From Vitreimonas flagellata (lineage in GTDB: Bacteria; Pseudomonadota; Alphaproteobacteria; Caulobacterales; Aquidulcibacteraceae), in assembly GCF_004634425.1 (NCBI RefSeq), contig NZ_SBJL01000001.1:717001-781000 (forward strand): a stretch of DNA of 64,000 bases, written 5' to 3'. The notes under the pieces are model-generated. The model searched no databases. It saw nothing but the letters and a program-made list of their open reading frames with translations, and was not told where the DNA came from. The position numbers were made by a program, and so were the translations under genes. Positions 25,199 to 33,695 of this stretch are shown piece after piece (the first letter of the stretch is position 1; the number at the start of each line of letters is the position of its first letter).

Positions 25199-25349
25199 GC
25201 ATGTGGGCGGAGGCTGGCAAGGGGCAAGCCTTTGGTCGTGTCCCACGACCCCTTGCCAGCCTCCTCATGCCCACAAGCGCCCGCATCACCATCGCGGGCG
25301 AGGCCCGCAGCGCCAGCCGGAGCTCTCCGGCGCTTCGGGAGAAATCCTC
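25199..25349 (+). ncRNA. candidate structured leader RNA, copy 2 (ssb)
   Basis: The leader before ssb has an outer stem 25199-25208 with 25269-25278 (9 of 10 pairs). Its long inner stem, 25209-25224 with 25249-25264, is a perfect 16 pairs. The apical loop begins CAAGCC and contains a small GGTCGTG/CACGACC hairpin. A hairpin at 25317-25322/25325-25330 ends close to the GGGAG ribosome site 8 bases before ATG 25350. It corresponds element by element to the leader at 596-741. It may regulate ssb by controlling access to the ribosome site. Confidence 0.6.
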
Positions 25350-25691
25350 ATGTTCTGCTTCACCGCCAACGGCCGTATCGGCTCGATCAACCAATACAAG
25401 AACAACACCGTCTCGATCTCTCTCGCCGCCGATCGGCTCGTCGAAGGCCGCGATGGCCAATTCACCGCCACTGAATGGATCCGCTGCGTGTCATTCGACG
25501 CTGACCTCAACAAGCGTCTGCTGACCGACCTCGACAAAGGGCAGAGCGTGACCCTCCAAGGCCGCCTCGTTCCGCGCGTGCGCGACAAGACCGCCGACAA
25601 GAAAGTCTACGAGACCACGCTCGAGATCACGGGCTTCCAACGCGGCGAAAAGCCGAAGGCTCAGTCCGCGCGAGCCCCCGCCGAAGCTTAA
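25350..25691 (+). CDS. ssb: single-stranded DNA-binding protein
   Basis: This 113-residue protein is an SSB OB-fold: MFCFTANGRIGSINQYKNNT, ISLAADR, TATEWIRCVSFDADLNKRLL, then GQSVTLQGRLVPRVRD and YETTLEITGFQRGE. The tail is short and lacks the acidic DDDIPF-type tip of housekeeping SSB, as is common on mobile elements. It probably coats incoming single strands after conjugation. The start follows GGGAG by 8 bases, at the end of the structured leader. ardC follows 103 bases downstream. Confidence 0.85.
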   Translation: MFCFTANGRIGSINQYKNNTVSISLAADRLVEGRDGQFTATEWIRCVSFDADLNKRLLTDLDKGQSVTLQGRLVPRVRDKTADKKVYETTLEITGFQRGEKPKAQSARAPAEA

Positions 25692-25701
25692 GCGCAGCGT
25701 T

Positions 25702-25725
25702 ACGGCCGCGCACGAGCGCGGCCGT
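25702..25725 (+). terminator. hairpin between ssb and ardC
   Basis: A perfect 10-bp inverted repeat (25702-25711 with 25716-25725) encloses ACGA. The following bases (TCCACCTCCTC) are not a T-run, so it may be an RNA-stabilising or attenuating hairpin rather than a true terminator. Confidence 0.4.
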
Positions 25726-25794
25726 TCCACCTCCTCACTCTCTCAACATCGCGCGTGATCGCGAAGGCACACGCGCGCCAGCAGGACAGATCCG

Positions 25795-26763
25795 ATGACC
25801 AAGTCGAACGCTCTCAAGACGTCCACGCCGCAACGATCGGCGCACGACGCCCTCACTCACGTCACAGCCGAAATCACACGACTGCTGGAGAAAGGCGTGA
25901 TGCCCTGGCGCGCGCCGTGGGATCGCAATCGCGCTCTGGCCGCCACGCCTGGGCTGCCGCTGCGATGCAATGGCGAACCTTATCGAGGCGCCAACGTGCC
26001 GCTGCTCTGGGCAGCACAAATCGCGCGTGGCCATGCCAAGCGCACTTGGCTGACCTATCGCCAGGCGCTCGCACTTGGTGGTCAGGTCCGCAAGGGCGAG
26101 AAAGCCTGCCCTGTGGTCTATTATGGCCAGGCGACGGCCAAGCATGGCTCGGGCGATTATGCGGAAACCAGCGCCGGCAACGGCGAGACCCGCCGCTACC
26201 GCTTTCTCAAGCTCTTTCATGTTTTCAACGTGGAGCAGATCGACAAACTTCCGACCGGCTTCGGCGCCGAGATCGCGCCCAAGGCGCCTCCGCAAACGGT
26301 GCTCGATGCTTGGATTGCGCGCTCAGGCGCGAAGGTTCGAGTCGGCGGCGCCATGGCCTATTATTCGCCAGCGACCGATACGATCCACATGCCGCCACTT
26401 GAAGCCTTCGTCAGTGCTGAACAGGAGACGGCAACAAGGCTCCACGAACTCATCCACTTCACCGGCCACCCCTCCCGCCTCAATCGGCTGCAGGATTATG
26501 CCGTTGATCCGCGCGCGAGGAGTCGTGAGGAACTCACGGCCGAAATTGGCAGCGCCATGCTGGGGGCGATGATCGGCTTGCCGCCGGACCATCTGGAAGA
26601 TCACGCCGCCTATTGCGCGAGCTGGCTCAATGTCATCCGCGATGAACCGCGCGCTTTCTTGTCCGCGGGCGCCAAAGCGCAGGCGGCTATCGATTGGCTC
26701 ACAGCCAAGGCCGGCCCCCCAGAAGACGTGCCGAGCTTGTCGGACCCCGCGAGATCGCCATAA
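25795..26763 (+). CDS. ardC: ArdC-family antirestriction protein
   Basis: The 322-residue protein has the ArdC N-terminal ssDNA-binding domain (TRLLEKGVMPWRAPWDRNRA, WLTYRQALALGGQVRKGEKA) and a C-terminal zincin-like metallopeptidase domain with HELIH near 217-221 and a downstream Glu near 246 (SREELTAEIGSAMLGA). ArdC proteins protect entering conjugative DNA from restriction. Together with ssb it is likely among the first genes needed in a new recipient. It fits the presence of a restriction system on the same element. Complete in length. Confidence 0.9.
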   Translation: MTKSNALKTSTPQRSAHDALTHVTAEITRLLEKGVMPWRAPWDRNRALAATPGLPLRCNGEPYRGANVPLLWAAQIARGHAKRTWLTYRQALALGGQVRKGEKACPVVYYGQATAKHGSGDYAETSAGNGETRRYRFLKLFHVFNVEQIDKLPTGFGAEIAPKAPPQTVLDAWIARSGAKVRVGGAMAYYSPATDTIHMPPLEAFVSAEQETATRLHELIHFTGHPSRLNRLQDYAVDPRARSREELTAEIGSAMLGAMIGLPPDHLEDHAAYCASWLNVIRDEPRAFLSAGAKAQAAIDWLTAKAGPPEDVPSLSDPARSP

Positions 26764-26894
26764 GACTGAAAGGAAGCTGCTGAGCGGCGCGCCGCCGTTC
26801 GTCCTGATCCGGTATGGCAGCTCGCATTCGGTTACGCTCGCGAACGCGCGCCGTCGAATGACGCGCACTGTCGGGCGCGAACACCGACATGTTT

Positions 26895-26910
26895 GGAGCG
26901 GCCCCGCTCC
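26895..26910. terminator. possible hairpin between convergent genes
   Basis: GGAGCGG and CCGCTCC form a perfect 7-bp stem with a 2-base loop, between the ends of ardC and the convergent dynamin gene. No T-run follows, so the terminator role is tentative. The rest of the 26764-26948 gap shows nothing I recognise. Confidence 0.35.
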
Positions 26911-26948
26911 TTGAGCCGTCATTTCACAGTTCGCCAGGCAGAACGCAC

Positions 26949-29006
26949 CTAGATGCCTTCACTTACAACCAATTGATGCGACAGCTTGAAGGCGCGCGAG
27001 GCGATTTCCTGCAATTCAGCATGCAGCGCGCGCGACGCGACTTGATCGCGCTCCTTGGACTGGCGACTTCGGGAATAAAGCTCGCGGGTTTCGTGCAGCT
27101 GCTGGGTGGTGTCATTGAGCTTTGCCTCGGAGGCTTCAGACACACTCTTACGGAACGCCTCAAACGCGCCAGTCGCCGCGTCCTGGAAATGAAGCGTCAC
27201 GACATCGACGCCGAGGTCGCGCTCGATGTGCTTTCGCACCGTTTTGATCGCGTTTTCTTTGTAGTTCTGGACACGGGATTCCTGGAACAACGCGTCGCTG
27301 AGCCACCTGCCCGTGAAGATACTCGCCACGCCGACTAGGATGGCCACCGGGAAGACGAAGGCGGCGCCCAGACCAAGCGCTGCCGCACCCGCAAAGCCCA
27401 ACACTGCAGTCCCGATTGAGGCGCCCAGTCCAACGCCGGCGCCCTTCCAACCGGCGCTTTGGTAACCACTCCAAATCCCTCCAAAACCCGACCAGACAGC
27501 TACTCCGGCGAGCACACCCTCTGTCACTTTGGTCGACTTGTCTTCTGTATCAAACTGCTGAAACCGTTTGCCCACTTCACTCATGAGAGATGAAAGCTGG
27601 ACATCAAATGCGTTCAACCGAGCCGCTTCCCGGTTGATGGCGCCCTCAACCTCGCTTTGGAGCTCCATAGCAAAAGCGTCCATCACTTCCGAAGTGGTCT
27701 TCGTGACTAAGGCCTGAACTCTCTTATCCAAGGTTTTTCGGGCGTCACCCGACAGATTGTCATTGTCGATCGCCAAAGCCTGGATTGCGGCCTCCACAGC
27801 TTTCGGCAATTTGCTCATAAACAGCACACCCATATCGCCTGCGCGCTTGCGAATGACATTGCCCGCATCCACCATCGCCATGCGCTCTTGCGCCCAACGC
27901 TCGCGCGCCTTCTCAATCATCGTGGTGGATTCCGCCATCGCGCGATCGAAATCCTCGACTTCAAGGGTGAGTGCAGCCTCCCGCAAGGCCAGGGTTTCGA
28001 GAATATCACGTACGCTGGCTATGCAACGATTGAGCGGTACTTGCAGCATGATCACGCCGCGATGCTCGGTCAGAAACTTCTCCAATTGCAGCTCGAATTG
28101 AGGAAAACCACTGCGCTCCAGGCGTTGTGTATCACCCGATTTCTTGGCCTCGATAGCCTCGCGGGCGGAGAGTCCAAACACCTTCGGCGCGCCGATCTTG
28201 CGCAGATAGGTCTCATACTCATTGGAGTCCGCCCCGAACTGACGCTTCGCCCGCTCAAACACATTACGCTTGATCCGGCCTTCCACGCCCTCCAACAGCC
28301 GCTTGGCTTCATCGGGGCTGTTGAGGCGATCCAATCCATTTACGACGAAGATGACGCGCCCGAGATCCACGCTTAACAAGCGGTCCTCAAGAAACTCCCG
28401 CTCGAAATCGCTAAACGGCGATTGCGCCATTATGACCATGATAGCGGCGTCTACCTGCGGCAGCACGCCTAATGTCACTGCCGTCATCGCTTGATCCTCG
28501 TTCAGGCCGGGCGTGTCGATGACGTCGACATTGTTTTGGCAATAGGGCGAGGGGTAATAGACTGTCGCCTCCGCAAGCGTCGCTGCCACGGCCTCGGATT
28601 GCTCAGTCAATTTGGTGACGTAGCTCGGCAGGCTGTCGTACGGAATATCTTCAACACGGCCGTCCTTGTAGGTGACGGTGACGCGCTTCTCGATCGAATA
28701 GGTCACGCGATTAAGCGCCGCCGAACATGGCAAGACATCGGTTGGCAATACCGAAACACCGAGCAGCGCGTTAATGAAGGTGCTCTTGCCGCGCTTGAAT
28801 TCGCCAACTACCGCGACCGCGAATTTGTTCTTTTCGAGCCGATCGAGCACAGATGCGATCTCTCGTGCGACACCGCTCAGCCCGAGCTCCAAGGCATGTT
28901 TGCGCAATGTGCGCAGATCAGTCGACAGATCGAGCACGACGCGCTGGTAGTCGATGAACGAGCCGGAGAACGAGGGTTCGATGGGCGCGGCTTGTTGTTC
29001 GCTCAT
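26949..29006 (-). CDS. dynamin-like GTPase with hydrophobic segment (DLP-A)
   Basis: This 685-residue dynamin-family protein has G1 GEFKRGKST at 68-76, G3 DTPGLNED near 162-169 and G4-like VVNGLD near 222. Helical stalk-like regions follow. At about 500-570 there is a Gly/Ala-rich hydrophobic stretch (GLGASIGTAVLGFAGAAALG; FVFPVAILVGVASI) that could insert in membrane, then a C-terminal coiled coil. It lies 15 bases after the second dynamin gene in one operon. Tandem bacterial dynamins often act as heteropairs that remodel or repair membranes, and some protect against phage lysis. ATG 29006 is chosen; no better start is visible. Confidence 0.85.
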   Translation of the reverse strand: MSEQQAAPIEPSFSGSFIDYQRVVLDLSTDLRTLRKHALELGLSGVAREIASVLDRLEKNKFAVAVVGEFKRGKSTFINALLGVSVLPTDVLPCSAALNRVTYSIEKRVTVTYKDGRVEDIPYDSLPSYVTKLTEQSEAVAATLAEATVYYPSPYCQNNVDVIDTPGLNEDQAMTAVTLGVLPQVDAAIMVIMAQSPFSDFEREFLEDRLLSVDLGRVIFVVNGLDRLNSPDEAKRLLEGVEGRIKRNVFERAKRQFGADSNEYETYLRKIGAPKVFGLSAREAIEAKKSGDTQRLERSGFPQFELQLEKFLTEHRGVIMLQVPLNRCIASVRDILETLALREAALTLEVEDFDRAMAESTTMIEKARERWAQERMAMVDAGNVIRKRAGDMGVLFMSKLPKAVEAAIQALAIDNDNLSGDARKTLDKRVQALVTKTTSEVMDAFAMELQSEVEGAINREAARLNAFDVQLSSLMSEVGKRFQQFDTEDKSTKVTEGVLAGVAVWSGFGGIWSGYQSAGWKGAGVGLGASIGTAVLGFAGAAALGLGAAFVFPVAILVGVASIFTGRWLSDALFQESRVQNYKENAIKTVRKHIERDLGVDVVTLHFQDAATGAFEAFRKSVSEASEAKLNDTTQQLHETRELYSRSRQSKERDQVASRALHAELQEIASRAFKLSHQLVVSEGI

Positions 29007-29021
29007 AGCTAGCTAGACCTT

Positions 29022-30983
29022 TCAGAACGACGAAAACGGCCTCTCGGGCAACGCTGGCGTTGATGACGAAATCATGCTTCGCAGCGTTTCGCGCCGCCGA
29101 CTGGCGCTGACGCGCGCCGCCTCGCAAAACTTCAGCGCGACGCTGACGCGCTCGGCGCCGCGCGCTCGTGATCCATTGAGCTGCTCGCGTTGCACGCGCA
29201 GCGCCCAAATGCGTTCTTTCGTCATCGCCTCGATCCTATCGACCGCGATCTGCGCCTTTGCGGAGATGCCGCGTGCGATCTCGATGCTCGCGGTTTTGAT
29301 CCGCCCAGATAGATCGATTACGCTAAGCGTACCGCCGATCATCCCGTTGATGTGGCTTTTGTAGCCGGACCGGACCGTGGAGGCGACCTCGCTCGCCTGA
29401 TTGCGCAAAGCGGAATCGTCCTTGCTAAACATGCCCCAGATTTCGCGCACCGTGCTGCTCGTTACGATCTGCCCGAGCGCGCTGCTCAAATGTGTTTCAC
29501 CATCATAGCCGAAATCAAACCTCTCAATTGCGCTCGTAACATTGTCCAGTGAGGCGCCAATTGCCGCCGACACATCTGGGGCGGCCGGCGTAGGATCGCC
29601 CGGTGCTTCGCGTGTGAGATCTTGCGCCAACAGCCAATCAAGCCGCGCTGTCAAAGTGTTCAGCGCGAGCAGTTCTTCGCTCGTCCATTCCGTCGCACGT
29701 TTGTGGCCGGCGTTGACCACCGCTTCGAATTTTGCGGTGAGCGAAGGATGGACTTCGCGCCTGACCATTGCGTGGCGTGAGTCGGGATCGTTGATATAGG
29801 ATTCAGAGAAATCAAGGCTTGATACTTTTGAGTCTGCGATCGACCTCAACGCGCTTTGCACGGCCTCGGCTTCCGCGCCCGCCACTTCCTGAAAATGTGA
29901 CAGGCGTTTGGCGGCGTCGCTAAGCCAAGTGCGGGCATCGCGGCTCAGGCCATCCAACGCCGACTCAAGTGAAGCGAGGCGGGCTATGTCGGCCTGCTCT
30001 TGTTGTTCGATTTTGGCCTGCGCGGCGGCAGCGTGCTCGACAACGCCAGCAGCCAAGACCTCCAACGTTTCATTGGCCGCTTGCAGGCGCGCGACGCCGC
30101 TGTCGCGCACGATGAAGGTCTCCAGGGCGTCTTCAAGCGCTGCGACTCCGCTGCGCGCGAGCAGACCCGCATCCTTGTTTTGCTTGGCCAATAGAGCTTC
30201 GCGCGCAGAAATCCCATAGACGCGTGGCGTCGACTTCAGCACGGTGGCTGCCCGCTTGCCGATGCCTTCCAGCAGGCGCTGACGATCACCCTCATCGATC
30301 AGGTCAAGTTGATTGACCACGATGAAGATGCGGGTTTCATCGACGTGGTGCAGCAATTGCACCATCATATTCAGTTCGGACTGCGCCATCGGCGAGAGTG
30401 CGCTTGTCACCACAAGCGAAGCGTCGATCCTCGATAGCATGGCGACCGTGCGTTCCGTCATGGCCGCCTCATCGCCGAGGCCGGGGGTGTCCAGCAATTC
30501 AACATTGTTCAGACAGAGCCGCGTCGGGTAAGCGATGATGGCCTCGGCGATCGCCTCCGCACGGGCCGCCGACGCGTCACTCAACTTCGTGACATGGTTG
30601 GCGAGTGCTTCGATGGCGATGGTTTCGGTGCGACCATCGCGCAGTAGTAGCCGCGCATGCGGTTCGCGCCCATAGACCACGCGATTGATCGTCGCTGTCG
30701 CAGGCGCGATGTCGGCGGGCATGATCTCAGCGCCAAGCAAGGCATTCGCCAGCGTGGATTTTCCGCGCTTGAATTCGCCAACGAGTGCGACCACGAACGC
30801 GCCGCGCGCCAAATGCTCAAGCCGCTCTTCGGCCTTCTCTGCCAATTCGGTTTGATCGACAACGCGGGCATCGGCGCTCAGGCGCGATAGGTCCGCGGCG
30901 GTTCGGATCAGTTCGGCTTGAAAAGCCACATAATCCGCATGCGGCTGCGCGTCTTGAACGCGACCAGACCCGTCGTCCCCCAC
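29022..30983 (-). CDS. dynamin-like GTPase, partner (DLP-B)
   Basis: The 653-residue protein has G1 GEFKRGKST at 69-77, G3 DTPGLGDE near 164 and G4 VNQLD near 218, followed by long helical segments (AAAQAKIEQQEQADIARLAS). Unlike its neighbour it has no convincing membrane segment, which suits a heterotypic pair with one membrane partner. GTG 30983 follows GGAG by 7 bases. It is the first gene of the operon and diverges from the TIR-FGE gene by 93 bases. The two dynamins share the same P-loop but otherwise differ, so they are old paralogues rather than a fresh duplication. Confidence 0.85.
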   Translation of the reverse strand: MGDDGSGRVQDAQPHADYVAFQAELIRTAADLSRLSADARVVDQTELAEKAEERLEHLARGAFVVALVGEFKRGKSTLANALLGAEIMPADIAPATATINRVVYGREPHARLLLRDGRTETIAIEALANHVTKLSDASAARAEAIAEAIIAYPTRLCLNNVELLDTPGLGDEAAMTERTVAMLSRIDASLVVTSALSPMAQSELNMMVQLLHHVDETRIFIVVNQLDLIDEGDRQRLLEGIGKRAATVLKSTPRVYGISAREALLAKQNKDAGLLARSGVAALEDALETFIVRDSGVARLQAANETLEVLAAGVVEHAAAAQAKIEQQEQADIARLASLESALDGLSRDARTWLSDAAKRLSHFQEVAGAEAEAVQSALRSIADSKVSSLDFSESYINDPDSRHAMVRREVHPSLTAKFEAVVNAGHKRATEWTSEELLALNTLTARLDWLLAQDLTREAPGDPTPAAPDVSAAIGASLDNVTSAIERFDFGYDGETHLSSALGQIVTSSTVREIWGMFSKDDSALRNQASEVASTVRSGYKSHINGMIGGTLSVIDLSGRIKTASIEIARGISAKAQIAVDRIEAMTKERIWALRVQREQLNGSRARGAERVSVALKFCEAARVSASRRRETLRSMISSSTPALPERPFSSF

Positions 30984-31076
30984 ACTAGTTCTCCGCGCCT
31001 GTTGTTCTTGCCGCTTGCTCTAACTATAGTTGTGCACGCTGTGAGCGCAACTCGGTTCCGAGATGGGGCGGATGGA

Positions 31077-32312
31077 ATGACGACGAAAGCGGATGGAATT
31101 TCTGAGGCCACGCTTATCTTCATTTCTTATCCGCGCGTCGAGCGGGAGCATGCCGTACAAATTCGTGACGCGATTGCGCGCAAAGGCTATCGAATTTTTT
31201 TCGACACCTCCGATCTCGACGCGGGCGATAGCTTTCCCGACATTATCGACAAAGCGCTGAAGGCAAGCGCGGTCGTTGTCGGATGCTGGTCGCCCCTCGC
31301 ATTCACACGCCCATGGGTCATGAAAGAGCAATTACTGGCGCTCGACCTCGATATTTTGACGCCGGCAGCAATCAAGCCCGTAACCGGCCGCGACATTCGC
31401 GTCGACTTTCAGGGCATCGACTACGCGGATTTAACGTCCTTCGACGGCGCGGACTCGCACCCAGGCTTTGTCAAGCTCATGCGGGCGATCGAACGTAAAA
31501 TTGCCTCAAGTCGGGATGATGCGCGTCTGCGACCGGGTTCTGAGTGGCGCGATACGCCGAACGCCGAAAGCACACTTGAGACCCCGCTCATGGTCACATT
31601 GCCCACGGGCGCCTTTACAATGGGCGCTCCACCGACGGAGGCAAAGTCGGATCACGCCGAACGTCCGCAGCATCGCGTGACGTTGGCTTATGCCTTCGCC
31701 CTTTCCAAGTATCCCATCACATTTCGACAATGGGACAGCGCACGCAGCGACGGCGCGGACCTGCCGCACGCAAACGATCAAGGCTGGGGCCGCGGCGACC
31801 GTCCGGTCATCAATGTGAGCTGGAACGACGCTCAGGCCTACATTGGCTGGCTCAATCACCGATCGGGGCTAACCGGTCGCTTCGGCTATAGGCTGCCGAG
31901 TGAGGCAGAGTGGGAATACGCCTGCCGCGCAGGCACGCAGACGCCCTTTTTTTTTGGCGCGTCGCTGTCCCCTACCCAAGCGGTGTTCGACGCAAGCGTT
32001 TCCTACGGCGATGCGCGCGCCGGCGCGGCGGTGGCCCATACCCAGCCCGTGGCGGATCAACCGAGCAACGGATTCGGCCTTGCCGGCATGCACGGCAACG
32101 TGTCTGAGTGGTGTGAAGATTGCTGGAACGGCAGCTATGTTGGTGCGCCCGACAATGGCGACGCCTGGCTCAGTGGCGAAAAAATGCAACGCGTGTCGCG
32201 CGGCGGTGCGTGGAATTTTATGGGTCACGTGCTGCGCTCGGCCGCACGTGATCGTAGCCCACCCAGCACGCGCATCAACTATCGCGGGTTTCGCGTTGCT
32301 CGAACATTCTGA
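31077..32312 (+). CDS. TIR-FGE (sulfatase-modifying-factor fold) fusion protein
   Basis: ATG 31077 is preferred over an upstream frame that lacks domain sense; 411 residues. Residues 10-140 form a TIR domain (ATLIFISYPRVEREHA, GYRIFFDTSDLDAGDSF) with the likely catalytic Glu84 in PWVMKEQLLALD. Residues about 168-411 are an FGE/SUMF1 domain (MVTLPTGAFTMGAPP, YRLPSEAEWEYACRAG, GNVSEWCEDCWN, RGGAWNFMGHVLRSAARD). The Cys pair used by true formylglycine-generating enzymes is absent after RGGAW, so this part is more likely a ligand-binding C-type-lectin-like sensor. TIR domains in defence cleave NAD or make signals. Its position, divergent from the two dynamins, suggests a joint module. Confidence 0.8.
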   Translation: MTTKADGISEATLIFISYPRVEREHAVQIRDAIARKGYRIFFDTSDLDAGDSFPDIIDKALKASAVVVGCWSPLAFTRPWVMKEQLLALDLDILTPAAIKPVTGRDIRVDFQGIDYADLTSFDGADSHPGFVKLMRAIERKIASSRDDARLRPGSEWRDTPNAESTLETPLMVTLPTGAFTMGAPPTEAKSDHAERPQHRVTLAYAFALSKYPITFRQWDSARSDGADLPHANDQGWGRGDRPVINVSWNDAQAYIGWLNHRSGLTGRFGYRLPSEAEWEYACRAGTQTPFFFGASLSPTQAVFDASVSYGDARAGAAVAHTQPVADQPSNGFGLAGMHGNVSEWCEDCWNGSYVGAPDNGDAWLSGEKMQRVSRGGAWNFMGHVLRSAARDRSPPSTRINYRGFRVARTF

Positions 32313-32406
32313 GCCCCCCGCAGCAAGCTAGAAATCAAGGGGGCAAGTTTCCGCCGACGCCAAGCGGCAGGCGCTCAATTCCGTCTGGATCGCTCCTCCT
32401 CCAGTT

Positions 32407-32459
32407 TGCGCCGCGGCCCGTCGAACAAGCATATTTCTCGAATGGCGCGCTCTAAGCCG
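32407..32459. repeat. array repeat, copy G (partial)
   Basis: Plus-strand sequence GCGCCGCGG...CATATTTCTCGAATGGCGCGCTCTAAGCCG matches the left half of copies C-E and overlaps the stop codon of the DoxX-like gene (32452-32454). Confidence 0.4.
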
Positions 32460-32877
32460 TTTTTCCACCAGCACTCGTGCTCCACCAGATGAGCCAAACG
32501 AGAACCGGCTGGAACGCCAGCCGAAGCCAAAGCCCAAGCACGCCGATTGCGGGGTAACGATTGGCGTCTAGCGCCATCCCAAGATTGGCGGGGGTGACGC
32601 AAACCGTCAGCGTCATGAGCGCCCATCCCATCGGTCGGCGGAATTCTGGCCGGATCACCAAGCAAAGGGCGCCGCCGATTTCACAAACCCCAGTGAATAG
32701 CACCATGAAACGGGCAAACGGCACATAGTCCGGCACGATTGCAACGAAGGCGTTCGTAAAAAGGAAGTGGCCAAGGCCGCCCAACGCGAACCAACCGACA
32801 ATAAAGCTAAGGGCCAGCGTGCGCAAAAATGGATGATCAGGTTTGAAGGTCGCCTTTGGAAATTTCGCGTCGGCCAT
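32452..32877 (-). CDS. DoxX-like membrane protein
   Basis: ATG 32877 (MADAKFPKATFKPDH) gives 141 residues with four membrane helices: LALSFIVGWFALGGLGHFLF, FMVLFTGVCEIGGALCLVI, MGWALMTLTVCVTPANLGMA and IGVLGLWLRLAFQPVLVWLI. The motif FTGVCEIGGAL fits the DoxX/DoxX-like family. The function of such proteins is usually unclear; some act in redox homeostasis. It is one of the genes in the repeat-separated array and is followed by repeat copy G at its stop codon. Confidence 0.75.
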   Translation of the reverse strand: MADAKFPKATFKPDHPFLRTLALSFIVGWFALGGLGHFLFTNAFVAIVPDYVPFARFMVLFTGVCEIGGALCLVIRPEFRRPMGWALMTLTVCVTPANLGMALDANRYPAIGVLGLWLRLAFQPVLVWLIWWSTSAGGKTA

Positions 32878-33014
32878 CCCGACACCGTACGCCCTCACGC
32901 GCTCGCGCACAGCGCACTTGCAAACAATAGACGCTACCGGCTGCTCTGGCCCACGACCCCCACCGCGCGACACTTCATCAATGGCGTGGTCCAACCCCAT
33001 GCGGTCAGCGACCA

Positions 33015-33070
33015 ATAGCGCCGTTGGTCACATTCCTTTAGTGGCGGCCGGCCATCGCCGATACCAGACG
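33015..33070. repeat. array repeat, copy F (short)
   Basis: AGCGCCGTTGGTCACATTCC and CCATCGCCG match the ends of copies A-E, but the middle 45 bases are missing. It lies between the VOC and DoxX-like genes, just after the VOC stop codon. Confidence 0.45.
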
Positions 33071-33075
33071 CCCGA

Positions 33076-33459
33076 CTAATCGCCCTTGATTAAGCTTGAG
33101 GGCCAGCCGACGCGAACCAAGAGGCCGTCGGGGCCGGTGATGCCGACTTCATACATGCCCCATTCACGGTGCCGGAGAATGCCGCCGGGACGGATGATCA
33201 AATCATCGACACGCGCCGCGATGGCATCGACATGCGGTGTGCGAATGAAGACTCCGAAGGGGTTGTTTTCCGCAGGCACGCGCCAGGGTCCCTTGCCTGC
33301 TTGGGTCAGATGCACCTCGCAGCCCCAGCCGGTCATGATGACGTATTGATGGTCGCCACCGGTGCGCGCAAAGCCCAAGCGCTCCCAGAAGGGGATTGCG
33401 GCAAGCAACTCGTTGCTGGGCACGATAGCAAACGCGCCGACAGGCGTTGGCTCAGACAT
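33076..33459 (-). CDS. VOC-family (glyoxalase/bleomycin-resistance fold) protein
   Basis: ATG 33459 (MSEPTPVGAFAIVPSNELL) gives 127 residues. The pattern IPFWERLGFARTGG, VIMTGWGCEVHLTQ, FGVFIRTPHVDAIAARVDDL and MYEVGITGPDGLLVRVGWP is the paired beta-alpha-beta-beta-beta of the vicinal oxygen chelate superfamily. His and Glu ligands for a metal are partly present (VHL), but the substrate is unknown. It belongs to the repeat-separated array and lies between copies A and F. Confidence 0.75.
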   Translation of the reverse strand: MSEPTPVGAFAIVPSNELLAAIPFWERLGFARTGGDHQYVIMTGWGCEVHLTQAGKGPWRVPAENNPFGVFIRTPHVDAIAARVDDLIIRPGGILRHREWGMYEVGITGPDGLLVRVGWPSSLIKGD

Positions 33460-33530
33460 TCTTCGCTCCCAAGTCGCGCGCACTCGTATCTAGGCGCTTC
33501 GAGCCGTTGTCACTCGATCGCTGGAAAAGG

Positions 33531-33625
33531 GACAGCGCCAGGCCAATCGCAACCTTTCTCGAGTGACCGTCGCGCCGCAATCCTGCCGTTGGCCCCCTGC
33601 TCGTCAATTCGGCTCACGATCGCCG
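33531..33625. repeat. array repeat, copy A
   Basis: CAGGCCAATCGCAACCTTTC, GCAATCCTGCCGTTGG and CTCGTCAATTCGGCTCACGA are shared with copies B and D. A GAGGGAC/GTCCCCTC hairpin (33625-33645) follows. It separates the VOC gene from the acyltransferase. Confidence 0.6.
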
Positions 33626-33695
33626 AGGGACGCCATTGGTCCCCTCAGTGCTCTTTGTCACAGATGGGGCGGCGTCTGCACGGTAGCATTTCGGC

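Noticed and set aside
31077-32312. TIR-FGE as a target of a diversity-generating retroelement
   Set aside because: No reverse transcriptase gene or template-like repeat is present nearby.
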